Assembly: GCA_902784785.1 (NCBI GenBank) | Contig: CACZWF010000009.1 | Span: forward strand, 1 to 46,549 | Origin: an uncultured Bacteroidia bacterium | Lineage (GTDB): Bacteria > Bacteroidota > Bacteroidia > Bacteroidales > UBA932 | DNA length: 46,549 bases | Direction of reading: 5' to 3' | Shown: positions 36,231-46,176 of the stretch, piece after piece | Numbering within the stretch: position 1 is the first letter of the stretch | Layout of the letters: every line of letters begins with the position of its first letter | Translations under genes and position numbers: made by a program | Notes under the pieces: model-generated | Seen by the model: the letters and a program-made list of their open reading frames with translations, nothing else | The model's database searches: none | What the model was told of the DNA's origin: nothing

Positions 36231-38050
36231 TTATTCGTTTAATAAAGTCATCGTTACTTTCATTGTATGGGTATTGACGGTAATCGTATAGTTCCCAGCC
36301 GTCACATTATAGAACAAATGATCATAGTCGAATATATCGTAGATGGAGAAGAGGGTCCCCCAATCGACATCCGGATTCCTGTACCAGCCGCCGGCTTTTC
36401 CGGGCTCGAGGGAGAAGCGGAAAAAGTTTTCTACCAGTGTGTACGGACTTGTATTCGTATAGATACCGGAACCGTCAGCCGTCTCGGTCAGCGGGAAATC
36501 CTTTGTTGTCCATTCTTCGTCCGTATAGCTTCCTCCGGCATTAACGGCCCAGCCGACAAGATAAATCGTGCTGATTCCGTTGGGCTTAACGAGCAGTTTC
36601 TTGTCGGTCATATCGCAGGTGACGGTAAAGTTGCCTGTGTTTTCGACGGAGAAATTCATATCCTCGTCTCCGGTGGGAGCCGTTTCACGCCAGGCCAAGT
36701 TGAACCAGTCCGTTCCTTCGGTCCCGCCGCGATTCCAGATTTTATCCCAGGTCCCGGCTTCCGTAAGGAACTTGAAGGACCCTTCTTTCAGATTGCCGGT
36801 CCATTGATACCATAGAAAACCTGCGTCACGGTCTGCCGTCATCGCATAATCCGGATTTTCCAACACATCACAGCCTTTTCCGGTTGCATCGCCAAAGATA
36901 TATAGCGGAGTGGGGATTTCCTCATTCAGTTTAATCTTATATTGGAGAGCGGCATCGTCAGTGGCGTCGATGGTGATGGTGTAATTGCCGTCTTTATTGA
37001 CGCGGAAGTGCTTGTCGTTATCAGAGACTTCGGGCAGATCGTCATCATAGTAAATATCACTGCACCAATTGTCGTCCGTCCAATTTTCGCCTTCTCCTTC
37101 ACCCGGACGGATTGAGGGCCACCAAGCGTTGTTGTTGACCGTGAAGCGGAAATTCTGCCCTTTTTGCATAAGACCGGTCCAAGTGTATGTGCGGCCGTCT
37201 TTTGCCATTTTGTAGGCGACATTGTCTCTGTTCCAATAGCACGCGAAGGCGGGACCGAGCAGATACACTTCAGAGAATCGCGGCAGGGAGATGGCCGGAA
37301 GCGGGGTGAGGAACCCCCTCCTATATTCGTGGCTTTTACCGGACTTGCCGGCTTCCTCCCAAGTCTCATCGCCGCGTTTGAGGCTTATGCCGATAGTCTT
37401 GCTGCCGGGAGGCATCATCACGTAAATAGTTTTTGTCTCTATGCTTGACAATGCGCTGAAACTGTAGGTGGCCTGATTGGTCGTCGATACAGCGGTGAGC
37501 GCCTTGGTGGACAAATTTACACGGTAAGTTCCGGCGATACCATCAGCGTTTACAACCAGTTGATTCGTGCCTTTGGGGACATAGTTGTAGGTAATTTTCA
37601 ACAGGCTTCCCAAGTGCTGGAAAGCCTCCGTCCCGTGGGCGTTCACCTTGGCCAGCATCATCGGCGTGGCACTGGTGTAACTGACGGCTGAAGCGAAATT
37701 GACCGTCAGGTCCGTCCCGTCATAAAGGTGTCCTTCATCATAGGGGAAAACCGCCCAGCCGTAGGTCCGGTGGAAACATTATAGGCGCTCACGGCGATTT
37801 TGTCACCGGTCGTCCAAGTGAAAACGCCGGCGTCGCTCACGGCGGCTTTTGTCTCGTCTACAATATCTTCGCCGATGTTAAACGTAAGGCCGACTTTGTG
37901 ATATCCCTCTTTCGGCTGCTCGGCAGGCTTTTCCTCGGACGGACCGGCAGAATCGGTCTGTACGGAGTCTGAACCGGTGGCTTGTTCCTTGGAACAAGAA
38001 AGCGGCAAAAGCATCATTGCAAATGCCCAAACAAACAAACAACGTTTCAT
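36231..38050 (-). pseudogene. Frameshifted fimbrillin-like/SusEF glycan-binding lipoprotein
   Basis: The N-terminal frame (38050 down) gives a lipoprotein leader (Cys in LPLSC near residue 19), an acidic linker and the start of a fimbrillin-like domain (GVFTWTTGDKIAVSAYN), then goes out of frame and stops at 37706. The sense continues in another frame as TYGWAVFPYDEGHLYDG, open to the stop at 36231. The join is near 37762-37775, and the short distance between the two fimbrillin strands suggests a deletion as well as the frame change. The second frame holds the rest of the fimbrillin-like domain and three SusE/F-type starch-binding domains starting VYLLGPAFACYWN, LYIFGDATGKG and IYLVGWAVNAGG. 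If intact it would be a surface alpha-glucan-binding protein of about 600 residues. Confidence 0.75.
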
Positions 38051-38067
38051 TGCTTCACATTTTAGTG

Positions 38068-38214
38068 TTAAGACCAGAAGTCGTCAGTTACTACGTCGAC
38101 TCCCATATCGGAACCGTCAATGTCCCGCTCGGATGCCGTGATGCACAGATGCCCCGTGGGTACATCCATCCGGATAAGACTCGGTTTCTGATAAACTAAA
38201 TACTTCTTTTTCAT
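38068..38214 (-). CDS. 48-residue microprotein upstream of a fimbrillin-like gene
   Basis: This minus-strand gene is too short for most gene callers. It starts ATG-AAA-AAG-AAG 12 nt after the GH66 stop and ends 17 nt before the fimbrillin-like/SusEF gene. The peptide has a Lys-rich start (MKKKYLVYQKPSLI), a core HLCITAS and an acidic tail ending DDFWS. It lacks a signal peptide. Layout, size, core C-[VI]-[AT]-A-S and position match the 17148-17291 microprotein in the heparin PUL. Function unknown. Confidence 0.65.
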   Translation of the reverse strand: MKKKYLVYQKPSLIRMDVPTGHLCITASERDIDGSDMGVDVVTDDFWS

Positions 38215-38226
38215 ATTCAGGATGAT

Positions 38227-40050
38227 TTAAAATTCGATTACAATCATAGACCAGTACTTGAGGCGGGGTAGGGTAAATGATATTTTTCCGTCGGACGATG
38301 TGAAGGAAAGTTCTTGCGGACTGCTCCAATTATAATCCGGAGAGGCCGCCCAGACTTTTTTCGGGGTTCCTGAAACGCCGACGCTCATGGGCAGATTTTT
38401 GACTTCGCGGGGTTCCGCCTGCGTGAATTCGGGGTCCGTCCAGTTGAGGTGCCTGGCCTTGTTCATATTGACAAGGTGCAGCACTTCCACTTGTCTGCCT
38501 TCGTCCGCCGCCAAGGTGACGTTTTTGTTGAAAACGCTGATTTTGCCCTTCTCGGCGACCGTGAAACTCGTACTGGGCGTGCAGGCGTGGAACGAATCCG
38601 TCGCACTGGTCGTGCTCACGATGGGATCTTTCCATCCGTCCGGGGTGCGCAACAGGTTTTCGTACGCGGTGATGAAGTCGTACAATTTAATCATATTCAT
38701 CCGCAGGGCGGGTTCCATCTTGAGATCCGCGTTGGGGAAATATTCGCTGCAGAGCATGTGCTCGCCGAGTTCGAGGTGAGCGCCGCCCAAAGCGTGAATG
38801 AAGCAGTCGCAAAGTACGACGGCAGGGGTGTTGAAGAACTTGGAGGCGGAGTGATCGTCTTTCTCGTTTTTGTGCATATACGCGCATACGACGTTCTTTC
38901 TATTCGGGTCAATCTGATAATTCCGTACGACGTCGCGGGCCAAGTCGTCATATTCGTAGCCCCATTCCTCCAAGTAGAGGAAATCCACCGGGCCGTCGGC
39001 AATCTTGTCGGCGCCGAACTGGGATACGGCATTCATCACCAAACGCTTTTCCGGATGAGCCTCCTTCATTTTCCTTATAAAAGGAGTGAAACCGTTCCGG
39101 ATGTCCAATTGCGTTCCGTCGTAGTCATATACGGTTCCCCGGTCTCCCAACTGGTCAATCTGGTAGCCGTCGAAATCCAGCACTTTGTATACGTCTTCGT
39201 TGCGTTTGACGAGATAATCCTGCCAATCGGCGTTGCCGGGATTGACGATGTAGATGTTGCTCTTAAACGCGACATCCAGCGGGTGGAAATCTTTGTTCTT
39301 GTGCTCGGTATCCGTATATAGGAACCACTCGTCTTTCACGCCGTCTTCCTTGTAGTCAATCAACGCGCCGTAGCCCAGGTTGTAGAAGAGGGTCTTCATT
39401 CCGTACGAATGGGCGGCGGCAATCTGGTCCTTGATGGTTTGGAGATAGACGGTGCGGTTGCAAATGTCCGTGTAGGTCGTCATAGGGGCGGAAGCCGTGC
39501 CGCCCAGGGGCCAATGGTGCTTGTAGTGCCAGTCCTGGAACTGAATGTAGTTGAGGTGGTAGCGGTTGAGTTGGGTGAAGAGTTCACTGATTTCCGTCTT
39601 GGAGATTTTCCCATAATAGGAAAGGAAGCCGTTGCGCGGGAAGGTCTTGGGGTCGGAAGAAACATCCACGCCGATGGAGCCGCGGACAGACTCGCCGCCA
39701 TCGCTTTCTTTGACGATGATTTCTACCAGATAACCTTTTCCGTCATATTCGGGAGCGGTCCAGGTCCATTCCGTTGCCGTGAGCGGGCGTTCTTCCAACA
39801 CCTGGTTCAGGAAACGGTAGCGGATGAAGGCGTTGCCGTCGGGCACCATTTTGTTGAGGCTGAACTTGACACTCTCGCCAGGGGCGTAGCAGACTTTGTC
39901 TGTCGTGAGGAAGGTCTCGACATACATCTGTCCGTAGGTCAAGGGGTCGTCTTTTATAGGCTCGACGTTGCAAGCCTGAATGCCGGACAAAGCAAGGCAG
40001 GCCAGCGGTCCGCAGGCCAAATACTTCAAACGAGCGATCATTCTTTTCAT
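38227..40050 (-). CDS. GH66 dextranase-type glycosidase, lipoprotein
   Basis: This 607-residue lipoprotein (Cys in GIQAC near residue 27) has an N-terminal Ig-like domain (about 40-135), a GH66 (beta/alpha)8 barrel (about 138-470) and a C-terminal beta domain. GH66 enzymes cut alpha-1,6-glucan (dextran). The predicted nucleophile is D299 in FDGYQIDQLGDRG and the acid/base is E361 in LYLEEWGYE, matching the family's D...Y-x-E-x-W pattern. The start is ATG 40050, 2 bp after the preceding stop; the frame opens at a TTG two codons earlier. Position beside SusE/F-like, SusD and SusC genes and a GH97 matches the B. thetaiotaomicron dextran PUL design, which pairs GH66 with an alpha-glucosidase. Confidence 0.9.
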   Translation of the reverse strand: MKRMIARLKYLACGPLACLALSGIQACNVEPIKDDPLTYGQMYVETFLTTDKVCYAPGESVKFSLNKMVPDGNAFIRYRFLNQVLEERPLTATEWTWTAPEYDGKGYLVEIIVKESDGGESVRGSIGVDVSSDPKTFPRNGFLSYYGKISKTEISELFTQLNRYHLNYIQFQDWHYKHHWPLGGTASAPMTTYTDICNRTVYLQTIKDQIAAAHSYGMKTLFYNLGYGALIDYKEDGVKDEWFLYTDTEHKNKDFHPLDVAFKSNIYIVNPGNADWQDYLVKRNEDVYKVLDFDGYQIDQLGDRGTVYDYDGTQLDIRNGFTPFIRKMKEAHPEKRLVMNAVSQFGADKIADGPVDFLYLEEWGYEYDDLARDVVRNYQIDPNRKNVVCAYMHKNEKDDHSASKFFNTPAVVLCDCFIHALGGAHLELGEHMLCSEYFPNADLKMEPALRMNMIKLYDFITAYENLLRTPDGWKDPIVSTTSATDSFHACTPSTSFTVAEKGKISVFNKNVTLAADEGRQVEVLHLVNMNKARHLNWTDPEFTQAEPREVKNLPMSVGVSGTPKKVWAASPDYNWSSPQELSFTSSDGKISFTLPRLKYWSMIVIEF

Positions 40051-40052
40051 AA

Positions 40053-41564
40053 TCAAATCCGGTCAAGCGTACATTTCATCGTATTGAGGTTGACGGTCAC
40101 CGTGTAGTTGCCGTCTTCGGAGACATTGATCGGGTAGTCCGTACCCGTGACGGGATTGTAGACCAGGTCTTGGTTGTTGCCGGCCGACTTGGCGCCGAAA
40201 CACCATTTGAAATGTCCGGTTACGACGGGGAATTTCATATATCCGGCTTTCAGCCTGCCGGTCCATGTAAAGATATGGGTTGTGGTCTTTTCCATCTTCG
40301 TGGGCTTGCCCTCGCTCACGTCCCATCCGTTGGGCGTCGCGCTGCCAATCATCCAGAGCGCTTCGTAGGGCTCGAAGGTCGTCTTGTCAAATGCATAGCG
40401 GATGGTCTTGTTTCTTGTGTCAATGGTCAAGGTCCATACGCCGGTGCTGTCAACGACAAATTTGTAGTCGTTGTCATCGTGCAGTACCATATTCTCCCTG
40501 TCGTCGTCTTGGGACTTGGCTGTGAAGGCCGGTTGCCAGGACTGAGGGTCCAGGGCGCTGGTCTTGAACAAGAACTTAAATTCTCCGGTATATAATTTCC
40601 CGGTGAAGGTGTAAATGCGGTTGGCGTCGCCGTTCACTTCCAGTCCGGGCTTATTCCAGGCATTTCCCGTAGCGGGACCGATCAGGTAAAGGGAAGGAGG
40701 GGTGCCGGAGGCTTCGCTGTCATAGGTGAAGAGCGCCGTCATTTCGTTGATGTCCAGCTCGATGTCCCATACGCCTTCATCGTTGATGTAGAATTTGTTA
40801 TCCTTATCATTGTTCACGCTCTTGTCCAGGGTGAGGGGCGTTTCGCTGACGACGGGCGTGTTGTCGACGGGGGCGACATAGCAGTTGCCGAAATTGCCGC
40901 TCTTGTCTTCGAAATAGAGGGTGCCGTAGGGGAATTTCAACTGCCCTTCGAGAAGTTGGTAGCGGGTGGCGTACTTCCCGTTGCCCTTGTATTCAAATTT
41001 TCCGGCTTTGTCCAAGGACCATTCGTTTCCGGTTGCATTGCCGATGATATAAATCGCGGGCGCGATTTCCACTTCTACGGCCTCGGAGGCGACTGGCTCG
41101 ATGTCGGAACTGTAAACTTTGGCGATGATGCGGGCCTGGATGGCGCAGGGCTTGCCGATGACGGGGCGTATGGCCGCGGGAATATCGAGATTGCTCTGCC
41201 AGCCCTCCAGAATGGCATATAGGGAAATGGCTTTTCCCTTGCTGTCCTCAATGGCGGAAATGAAGGAGAAATAGCGATAAGTGGTCCTGCCCAGTTCGTA
41301 GCGATAGGGGTGCTGGAAGTTGTCTCCCTTGACACACATCTCAAAGGTATAGCCGATACCCGCTCCCGTTTTCTGGTTGGAACCCGGCGTCCACGTAAAA
41401 CTCAAAGCCTCGGTGGCTTCGAGCGAGGGGTCGAGGGTGATGACCTTGGAGGAGGGGGTCAGGATAACGGCCTGGTCCCCATCCAAAGGATTGCTACCAT
41501 ATTTGGAACACGCGCACGCGAGAATCGCGAAAGCGGCGAGGATAAAAAGGACACTCTTTTTCAT
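40053..41564 (-). CDS. SusE/SusF-like alpha-glucan-binding outer-membrane lipoprotein
   Basis: This 503-residue lipoprotein has Cys near residue 17-19 (ACACS). A SusE-type N-terminal Ig-like domain (about 25-165; SFTWTPGSNQKTG is typical) is followed by three SusE/F starch-binding domains, each opening with a Tyr/Trp-(I/L)-IG motif: YIIGNATGNEWS, YLIGPATGNAWN and WMIGSATPNGWD. It probably binds dextran or other alpha-glucan on the cell surface. It starts 1 nt after the SusD stop and is followed by GH66 after 2 nt, so all are one operon. Confidence 0.9.
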   Translation of the reverse strand: MKKSVLFILAAFAILACACSKYGSNPLDGDQAVILTPSSKVITLDPSLEATEALSFTWTPGSNQKTGAGIGYTFEMCVKGDNFQHPYRYELGRTTYRYFSFISAIEDSKGKAISLYAILEGWQSNLDIPAAIRPVIGKPCAIQARIIAKVYSSDIEPVASEAVEVEIAPAIYIIGNATGNEWSLDKAGKFEYKGNGKYATRYQLLEGQLKFPYGTLYFEDKSGNFGNCYVAPVDNTPVVSETPLTLDKSVNNDKDNKFYINDEGVWDIELDINEMTALFTYDSEASGTPPSLYLIGPATGNAWNKPGLEVNGDANRIYTFTGKLYTGEFKFLFKTSALDPQSWQPAFTAKSQDDDRENMVLHDDNDYKFVVDSTGVWTLTIDTRNKTIRYAFDKTTFEPYEALWMIGSATPNGWDVSEGKPTKMEKTTTHIFTWTGRLKAGYMKFPVVTGHFKWCFGAKSAGNNQDLVYNPVTGTDYPINVSEDGNYTVTVNLNTMKCTLDRI

Positions 41565-41565
41565 A

Positions 41566-43062
41566 TCAATAACCGGTATTTTGCGTTAATCTTTCGTTGG
41601 CTTCAATTTCTTTCAAAGGAATAGGGAAGAGCAGGAATTTGTCAGAGAAATTGGTTTTGCCTATGCTTTGGAACCAAGAACGGGCGTATTCTCCGTTCTG
41701 AAGGCGGATGATGTCAAACCAGCGCTGTCCCTCGAATGCGAGTTCCATACGGCGCTCGTGGATGATTTTGTTGCGCATCTGCGTCTTGTTGAGCGTGGTC
41801 AACTCGGTCTTTTCGGTGAGTCCCGAGCGGGCCCTGACCAGATAGAGCGGCTCGACGGCTTCGGCCGTTCGACCCAGTTCGTTGAGGGCTTCTGCCTGCA
41901 TCAGGAGGATGTCGGCATAGCGCAGGATGGGGAAGTTGGCGGGCGAAGCATCATAGGTGGGAGCAATGGATTTGGGGACGAGGAACTTGCGGCAGTTGTA
42001 GCCGGTTTCCGTACCCCAGGCACTCTGGTATTCCATCCCGTCGAAAGGAGGACAGCCCGCGTAGAGTACCGTCTGGTTTTTACGCAGGTCGTTGGGTTCG
42101 TACGCATTGACAAACTCGGCGGTGGGCTGGTTCCATCCGTAGGCGCCTGCCACCATACCGCTGTTGCGGGGCCCCATAAAGGCGCTCAGCCAAGAGCACT
42201 GCGTTTCATTCTCCCAGAATCCGACCGTCGTTTTGCCGTAATACTGCACTTCGAAAAGGCTTTCCCGGCTATTCTTGGTCTGCGGGTTGAAATTGTCCGT
42301 GTAGTCCTCGTTGAGGATGTATCCCAGGTCGGTCACCTGCTGGCAAAGGGAGACAATCTCATTGTATTCCGCCGTGCCGGGATTGTGGGTCAACAGTACT
42401 TTGGCCAGCAGCCCGATGGCGGCGCCTTTGGAGGCACGTCCCAGGTCAGCGGCGCTGTAGGTGGCGGCATCAGGAAGCAGGAGGATGGCTTCGCGCAGAT
42501 CGGAGATGATGAGCCGGTAAACTTCGTCGACGGACGCGCGGAGCGGCTTGAGGTCATCGGTGATGCTGACGGGCTTGGTGATGAGGGGGACGCCGCCGAA
42601 CAGACGCACTTGATAAAAGTAGTACAGGGCCCTGAGGAAATGCGCCTCGCCCAGGCTGCGTTTTTTGATGTTCTCGGATATGTCCATGGCGGGAACCTTC
42701 TGGAGCACGAGATTGCAGCGCAGGATTCCGGGAAAATATCCCCTGTACATATCCAAAACGCCGGCGTTGTCGCTGGTTGTGATGAAGTTGGCCATGTCCC
42801 GTGTCTCGATGCCGTCATCGCCTCCGCCGCCTCCCACTTCGCTGTTGCCGGCGACGATGTCGAGCGTCCACAGGCGCATATTGCAGATTTTTGCCCACTG
42901 GAGAGGCTGGTATGCTCCATTGACGGCAGAGATGGCGTCATTCTCCGTTCGCAAGGAAGCGGGGTCATCGGCATCGATGTTGTCATAGGGATGCCTGTCG
43001 AGAAAACCCTCGCATGCGCTCAATGCCGCGGTCAGGAAAAGCAGTATGCAAATCTTTTTCAT
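41566..43062 (-). CDS. SusD/RagB-family lipoprotein (dextran-type PUL)
   Basis: This 498-residue protein has its lipoprotein Cys in LSAC near residue 17. It carries SusD landmarks: LGEAHFLRALYYFYQVRLFG in the N-terminal half, and LRYADILLMQAEALNELG and HERRMELAFEGQRWFDIIRL in the C-terminal half. The frame is intact. The start is ATG 43062; a TTG three codons earlier overlaps the SusC stop. It would pair with the SusC at 43068-46018, which is broken here. Confidence 0.94.
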   Translation of the reverse strand: MKKICILLFLTAALSACEGFLDRHPYDNIDADDPASLRTENDAISAVNGAYQPLQWAKICNMRLWTLDIVAGNSEVGGGGGDDGIETRDMANFITTSDNAGVLDMYRGYFPGILRCNLVLQKVPAMDISENIKKRSLGEAHFLRALYYFYQVRLFGGVPLITKPVSITDDLKPLRASVDEVYRLIISDLREAILLLPDAATYSAADLGRASKGAAIGLLAKVLLTHNPGTAEYNEIVSLCQQVTDLGYILNEDYTDNFNPQTKNSRESLFEVQYYGKTTVGFWENETQCSWLSAFMGPRNSGMVAGAYGWNQPTAEFVNAYEPNDLRKNQTVLYAGCPPFDGMEYQSAWGTETGYNCRKFLVPKSIAPTYDASPANFPILRYADILLMQAEALNELGRTAEAVEPLYLVRARSGLTEKTELTTLNKTQMRNKIIHERRMELAFEGQRWFDIIRLQNGEYARSWFQSIGKTNFSDKFLLFPIPLKEIEANERLTQNTGY

Positions 43063-43067
43063 AGCCG

Positions 43068-46018
43068 TCAAAATGTCAAGTTAATGCCAAAAGAGTAGGT
43101 GCGGGTGAGCGGATAGATATTGTTATCCAAACCCGATGCGCCTACTTCGGGATCTACGCCCTTGTAGCGGGTGAGGGTGAAAAGATTCTGGGCGGAAACA
43201 AAGAATTTCAAGCCTTGAATCTTCATCTTTTCTGTGATGTTGCCGGGAAGAGAATAGGCGAGTTGCAGATTCTTCAGCCTCAGGTAGGAACCATCTTCGA
43301 TGAAACGGTCGCTCGGCCGGGCGTTGTTGTTGGGGTCGCCATAGACGGCTCTCGGCATGGTGTCGCTCGTGCCGGCGCCTCTCCAACGGTTGAGTACGGA
43401 GATGGACTGGTTGCGGGCGACGGACATCGATTCAAGATTCATCCGGGTGATGTTGAAAATCTGGCAGTCGGCTACGCCCTGCAGGAAGAGGGTCAGTTCA
43501 AGTTCTTTCCACCGGACGCTGTTGTTCATAGAGAACTGCCATTTGGGCGTAGGATCGCCCAAAAAAGTGCGGTCGTTCGCATCAATGACTCCGTCGCTGT
43601 TGAGATCCTTGAAGCGGATGTCGCCCGGCGCCGTGCCGCCTTCGACCTGGATGGCCGAGGTCTCGACCTCCGTGGGGGTCTGGAAGATACCGTCTGTCAC
43701 ATAACCATAGAAACTGCCGGCCGGGTGTCCTACCGCGTTGATGGTGGTCGTCATGTTCAGGCCGAGATTGCCCCCGTAGATGGGGACGTTTCCGTTAAGG
43801 GCGGTGATGCGATTGCGATTCCAGGAGGCGATGACCGTGGTGGACCAATCCCAATCTTTTGTCATAATGTTGTGCGTGGTGAGCGCGAGTTCCACGCCGA
43901 CATTGCGCATGCTGCCGGCATTGATTTGGGGTACGGAGATGTCGGAATACCCGGTGGAAATGGGCACGCTCATCGGGACGAGCATATTGCGCGTATCCTT
44001 GACATAGGCGTCCAACGAAAGGGCGATGCGGCTTTTCAGGAATCCCATATCCACACCGATGTTGTACTGTTGTACTTCTTCCCAAGTCACATCGGGATTG
44101 GCCATCACGTTGGGCGCGAAGCCGCCGACGAGGATGTTGTTGAACACATAGCGCACGGATGACAGACTGTTGGCGGAGCCGTACGCTCCGACGTTGGTCT
44201 GGTTGCCGGTCAATCCATAGCCGGCCCTCACTTTCAGTTCGCTGACCGCATCGGTTTTGGGGAAGAACGCCTCGTTGGACGCTTTCCACGCCAAGGAGAC
44301 GGAGGGGAAGTTGCCCCAGCGGTTTTTCTTGCTGAAACGGGAGGACCCGTCACGACGATAGGTCGCCGTGATGAAATAGCGCTCGTCATAGACATAATTG
44401 GCGCGGGCGATGAAAGAGAACAGGGCCCAGTCCGTCCTCGTACCATAGATGAGGGGATTGGTGATGCCATTGTTGATTTCGCGGGCGCTGTCGCTGATGA
44501 AGGTCTCGATTGAACCGCCGAAATTGCGGTTGGTGTTTTCCGTCATGCTGATGCCAGCGATGGCGTTGACGTGATGCTTGCCGAAATCCTTGTCGAAAGT
44601 GAGAATGTTGTCCCACATCCATTCCAGGACATTGTTGTGGTACTGGTAGCGGTTCGACTGTTCGGTGGGGACCGGCTCCCAATCGTAGGCCTGCGTCCAG
44701 TTGTCCTGATTCCAAATCATCAGTTGGACGGCGATTGTGCTGCGGAAATATTGTAGCCGATGGTCTTTTGGGTGTTCAGTTCATTGCGCCCGATGGGGTT
44801 GATGACTTCTCCCAGGTACATGGAGTTGCCGCTGGGGCCGGCCCAGGTTCCGTCTTCGTGCTTGAGCGGAATGTTGGGCAGGGCGGCGAGCACGTCCCCG
44901 ATGTTGTAGTCTCCCTGGTTTTTGATGTCGTTGTTGAGGGTGATGTTGTGACCGAACTTGAGCCATTTCTTGACATCCGCTTCTCCGTTGAACTGGAGCG
45001 TGATGCGGTCGTAGCGGGTATTTTTGATAACCCCTTTCTGGTCCATCCACTCGGCGGAAACATAATACTTGTACACCTCTCCGCCGCCGGCCCAACTGAG
45101 GTTGTAGTCCTGCATGAAACCAAGTTGGTAGAGGTAGGACTGCCAGTCGGTTCCTTCTCCCAGCAGGGTGGGGTCCACGTAGCCGTCGTACTGGTCCATC
45201 TGGCCGTTGAGCATCATTTCGTTATGCAGGGAGGCGAACTGACGGGCGTTGAGCAATTTCATCTGGCGGGCGACTTGCTGGATGCTGAAATTGGCACGGA
45301 TATCCACTTTGCCGCTGCCAGCCTTTCCTTTCTTTGTCGTGATGAGAACGACGCCGTAGGCGCCTCGGGAGCCGTAGATGGCGCAGGACGAGGCGTCCTT
45401 GAGCACGTCGACGCTCTCGACGTCAGCCATGTTGAGGGAATTGAGGTTGATGGACGAGGGAACGCCGTCGATGACTACGAGGGGCTCGCTGCCGTTGATG
45501 GAACCCACGCCGCGCACTTTCAGCGATACATTGTCGCCCGGTTTGCCCGATGACACGACTTGCAGTCCGGCCACCTGTCCTTGCAAGGCACCGCCTACAT
45601 CCGGTACGACCGCTTTTTCGAGCGTCGCTCCGCTGACATTGCCGACGGCTCCCGTCAGGTCTTTTTTCTTGACTGTGCCATAGCCGATGACGACCACATC
45701 TTCCAGATAGGTGGAGGATGCGCCCAGGCTGACATCCAGGTTGGTTTCACCATTCCAGATAACTTCCTTGTCTTCAAATCCGATGTAGGAAAAGACCAGA
45801 GTGCTTCCCTTTTGTACGGCGATGCTATATTTGCCAGCAAGGTCGGTCGAAGTACCATCTGTGGTTCCTTTGACAACGACAAACGCTCCGATGAGCGGTT
45901 CTCCGCCGGCATCGCTTACTGTTCCGCTTACTTCGTAGGGGGGGGCAGCTTTAACTGTCAGCAGGCCTGATAGAAAGGCTGCGATGAATGCTAAAAAAAA
46001 TCTGAAATCCATTCTCAT
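43068..46018 (-). pseudogene. SusC-like TonB-dependent transporter, frame broken near 44725-44745
   Basis: The first frame (46018 to 44720) gives a signal peptide, carboxypeptidase-like domain, plug (VVVIGYGTVKKKDLTGAV) and first barrel strands, then stops after IGYNISAAQSPSN. The second frame, open from about 44745 to 43068, resumes with MIWNQDNWTQAYDWEP and runs to the normal barrel end SFGINLTF. In the usual SusC layout some tens of residues would lie between these two points, so a deletion plus frameshift is likely rather than a single-base error. Each half is otherwise clean. If real, glycan import by this PUL is lost. The start ATG 46018 gives MRMDFRFFLAF as leader. Confidence 0.85.
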
Positions 46019-46057
46019 TGTATCTGCAAGTCGTCGCCTACTCGCGAACGAACTTTG

Positions 46058-46065
46058 CAAATATA
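46058..46065 (-). promoter_or_regulatory. -7 box for the dextran-type PUL operon
   Basis: TATATTTG on the minus strand matches TAnnTTTG, about 40 bases upstream of the SusC start. No TTTG box at 19 bp, as expected for an activator-dependent promoter. Confidence 0.5.
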
Positions 46066-46129
46066 GGAACTGAGATACGGAAAAAGAACGCCTATAAAAT
46101 TAAAAGTAGTAGTTTTGAAATTTATATAT

Positions 46130-46140
46130 CTGATAATCAG
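46130..46140. promoter_or_regulatory. Dyad CTGAT-A-ATCAG, candidate operator
   Basis: A perfect 5-bp inverted repeat around one central base is flanked by alternating TA on both sides (46123-46147). It lies between the regulator stop (46177) and the SusC promoter box, about 65 bp upstream of that box, where an activator site would be expected. There is no T-run, so a terminator is less likely. Confidence 0.3.
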
Positions 46141-46176
46141 TATATATTTTATTATATTACGTCTGAAAAAGTAGTA

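Noticed and set aside
41668..43098. Plus-strand open frame of 476 codons opposite SusD
   Set aside because: It is an antisense shadow of an intact SusD gene, produced by GC-rich third positions.
43215..44162. Plus-strand frame opposite the SusC second half
   Set aside because: It is an antisense shadow; the SusC reading explains the region.
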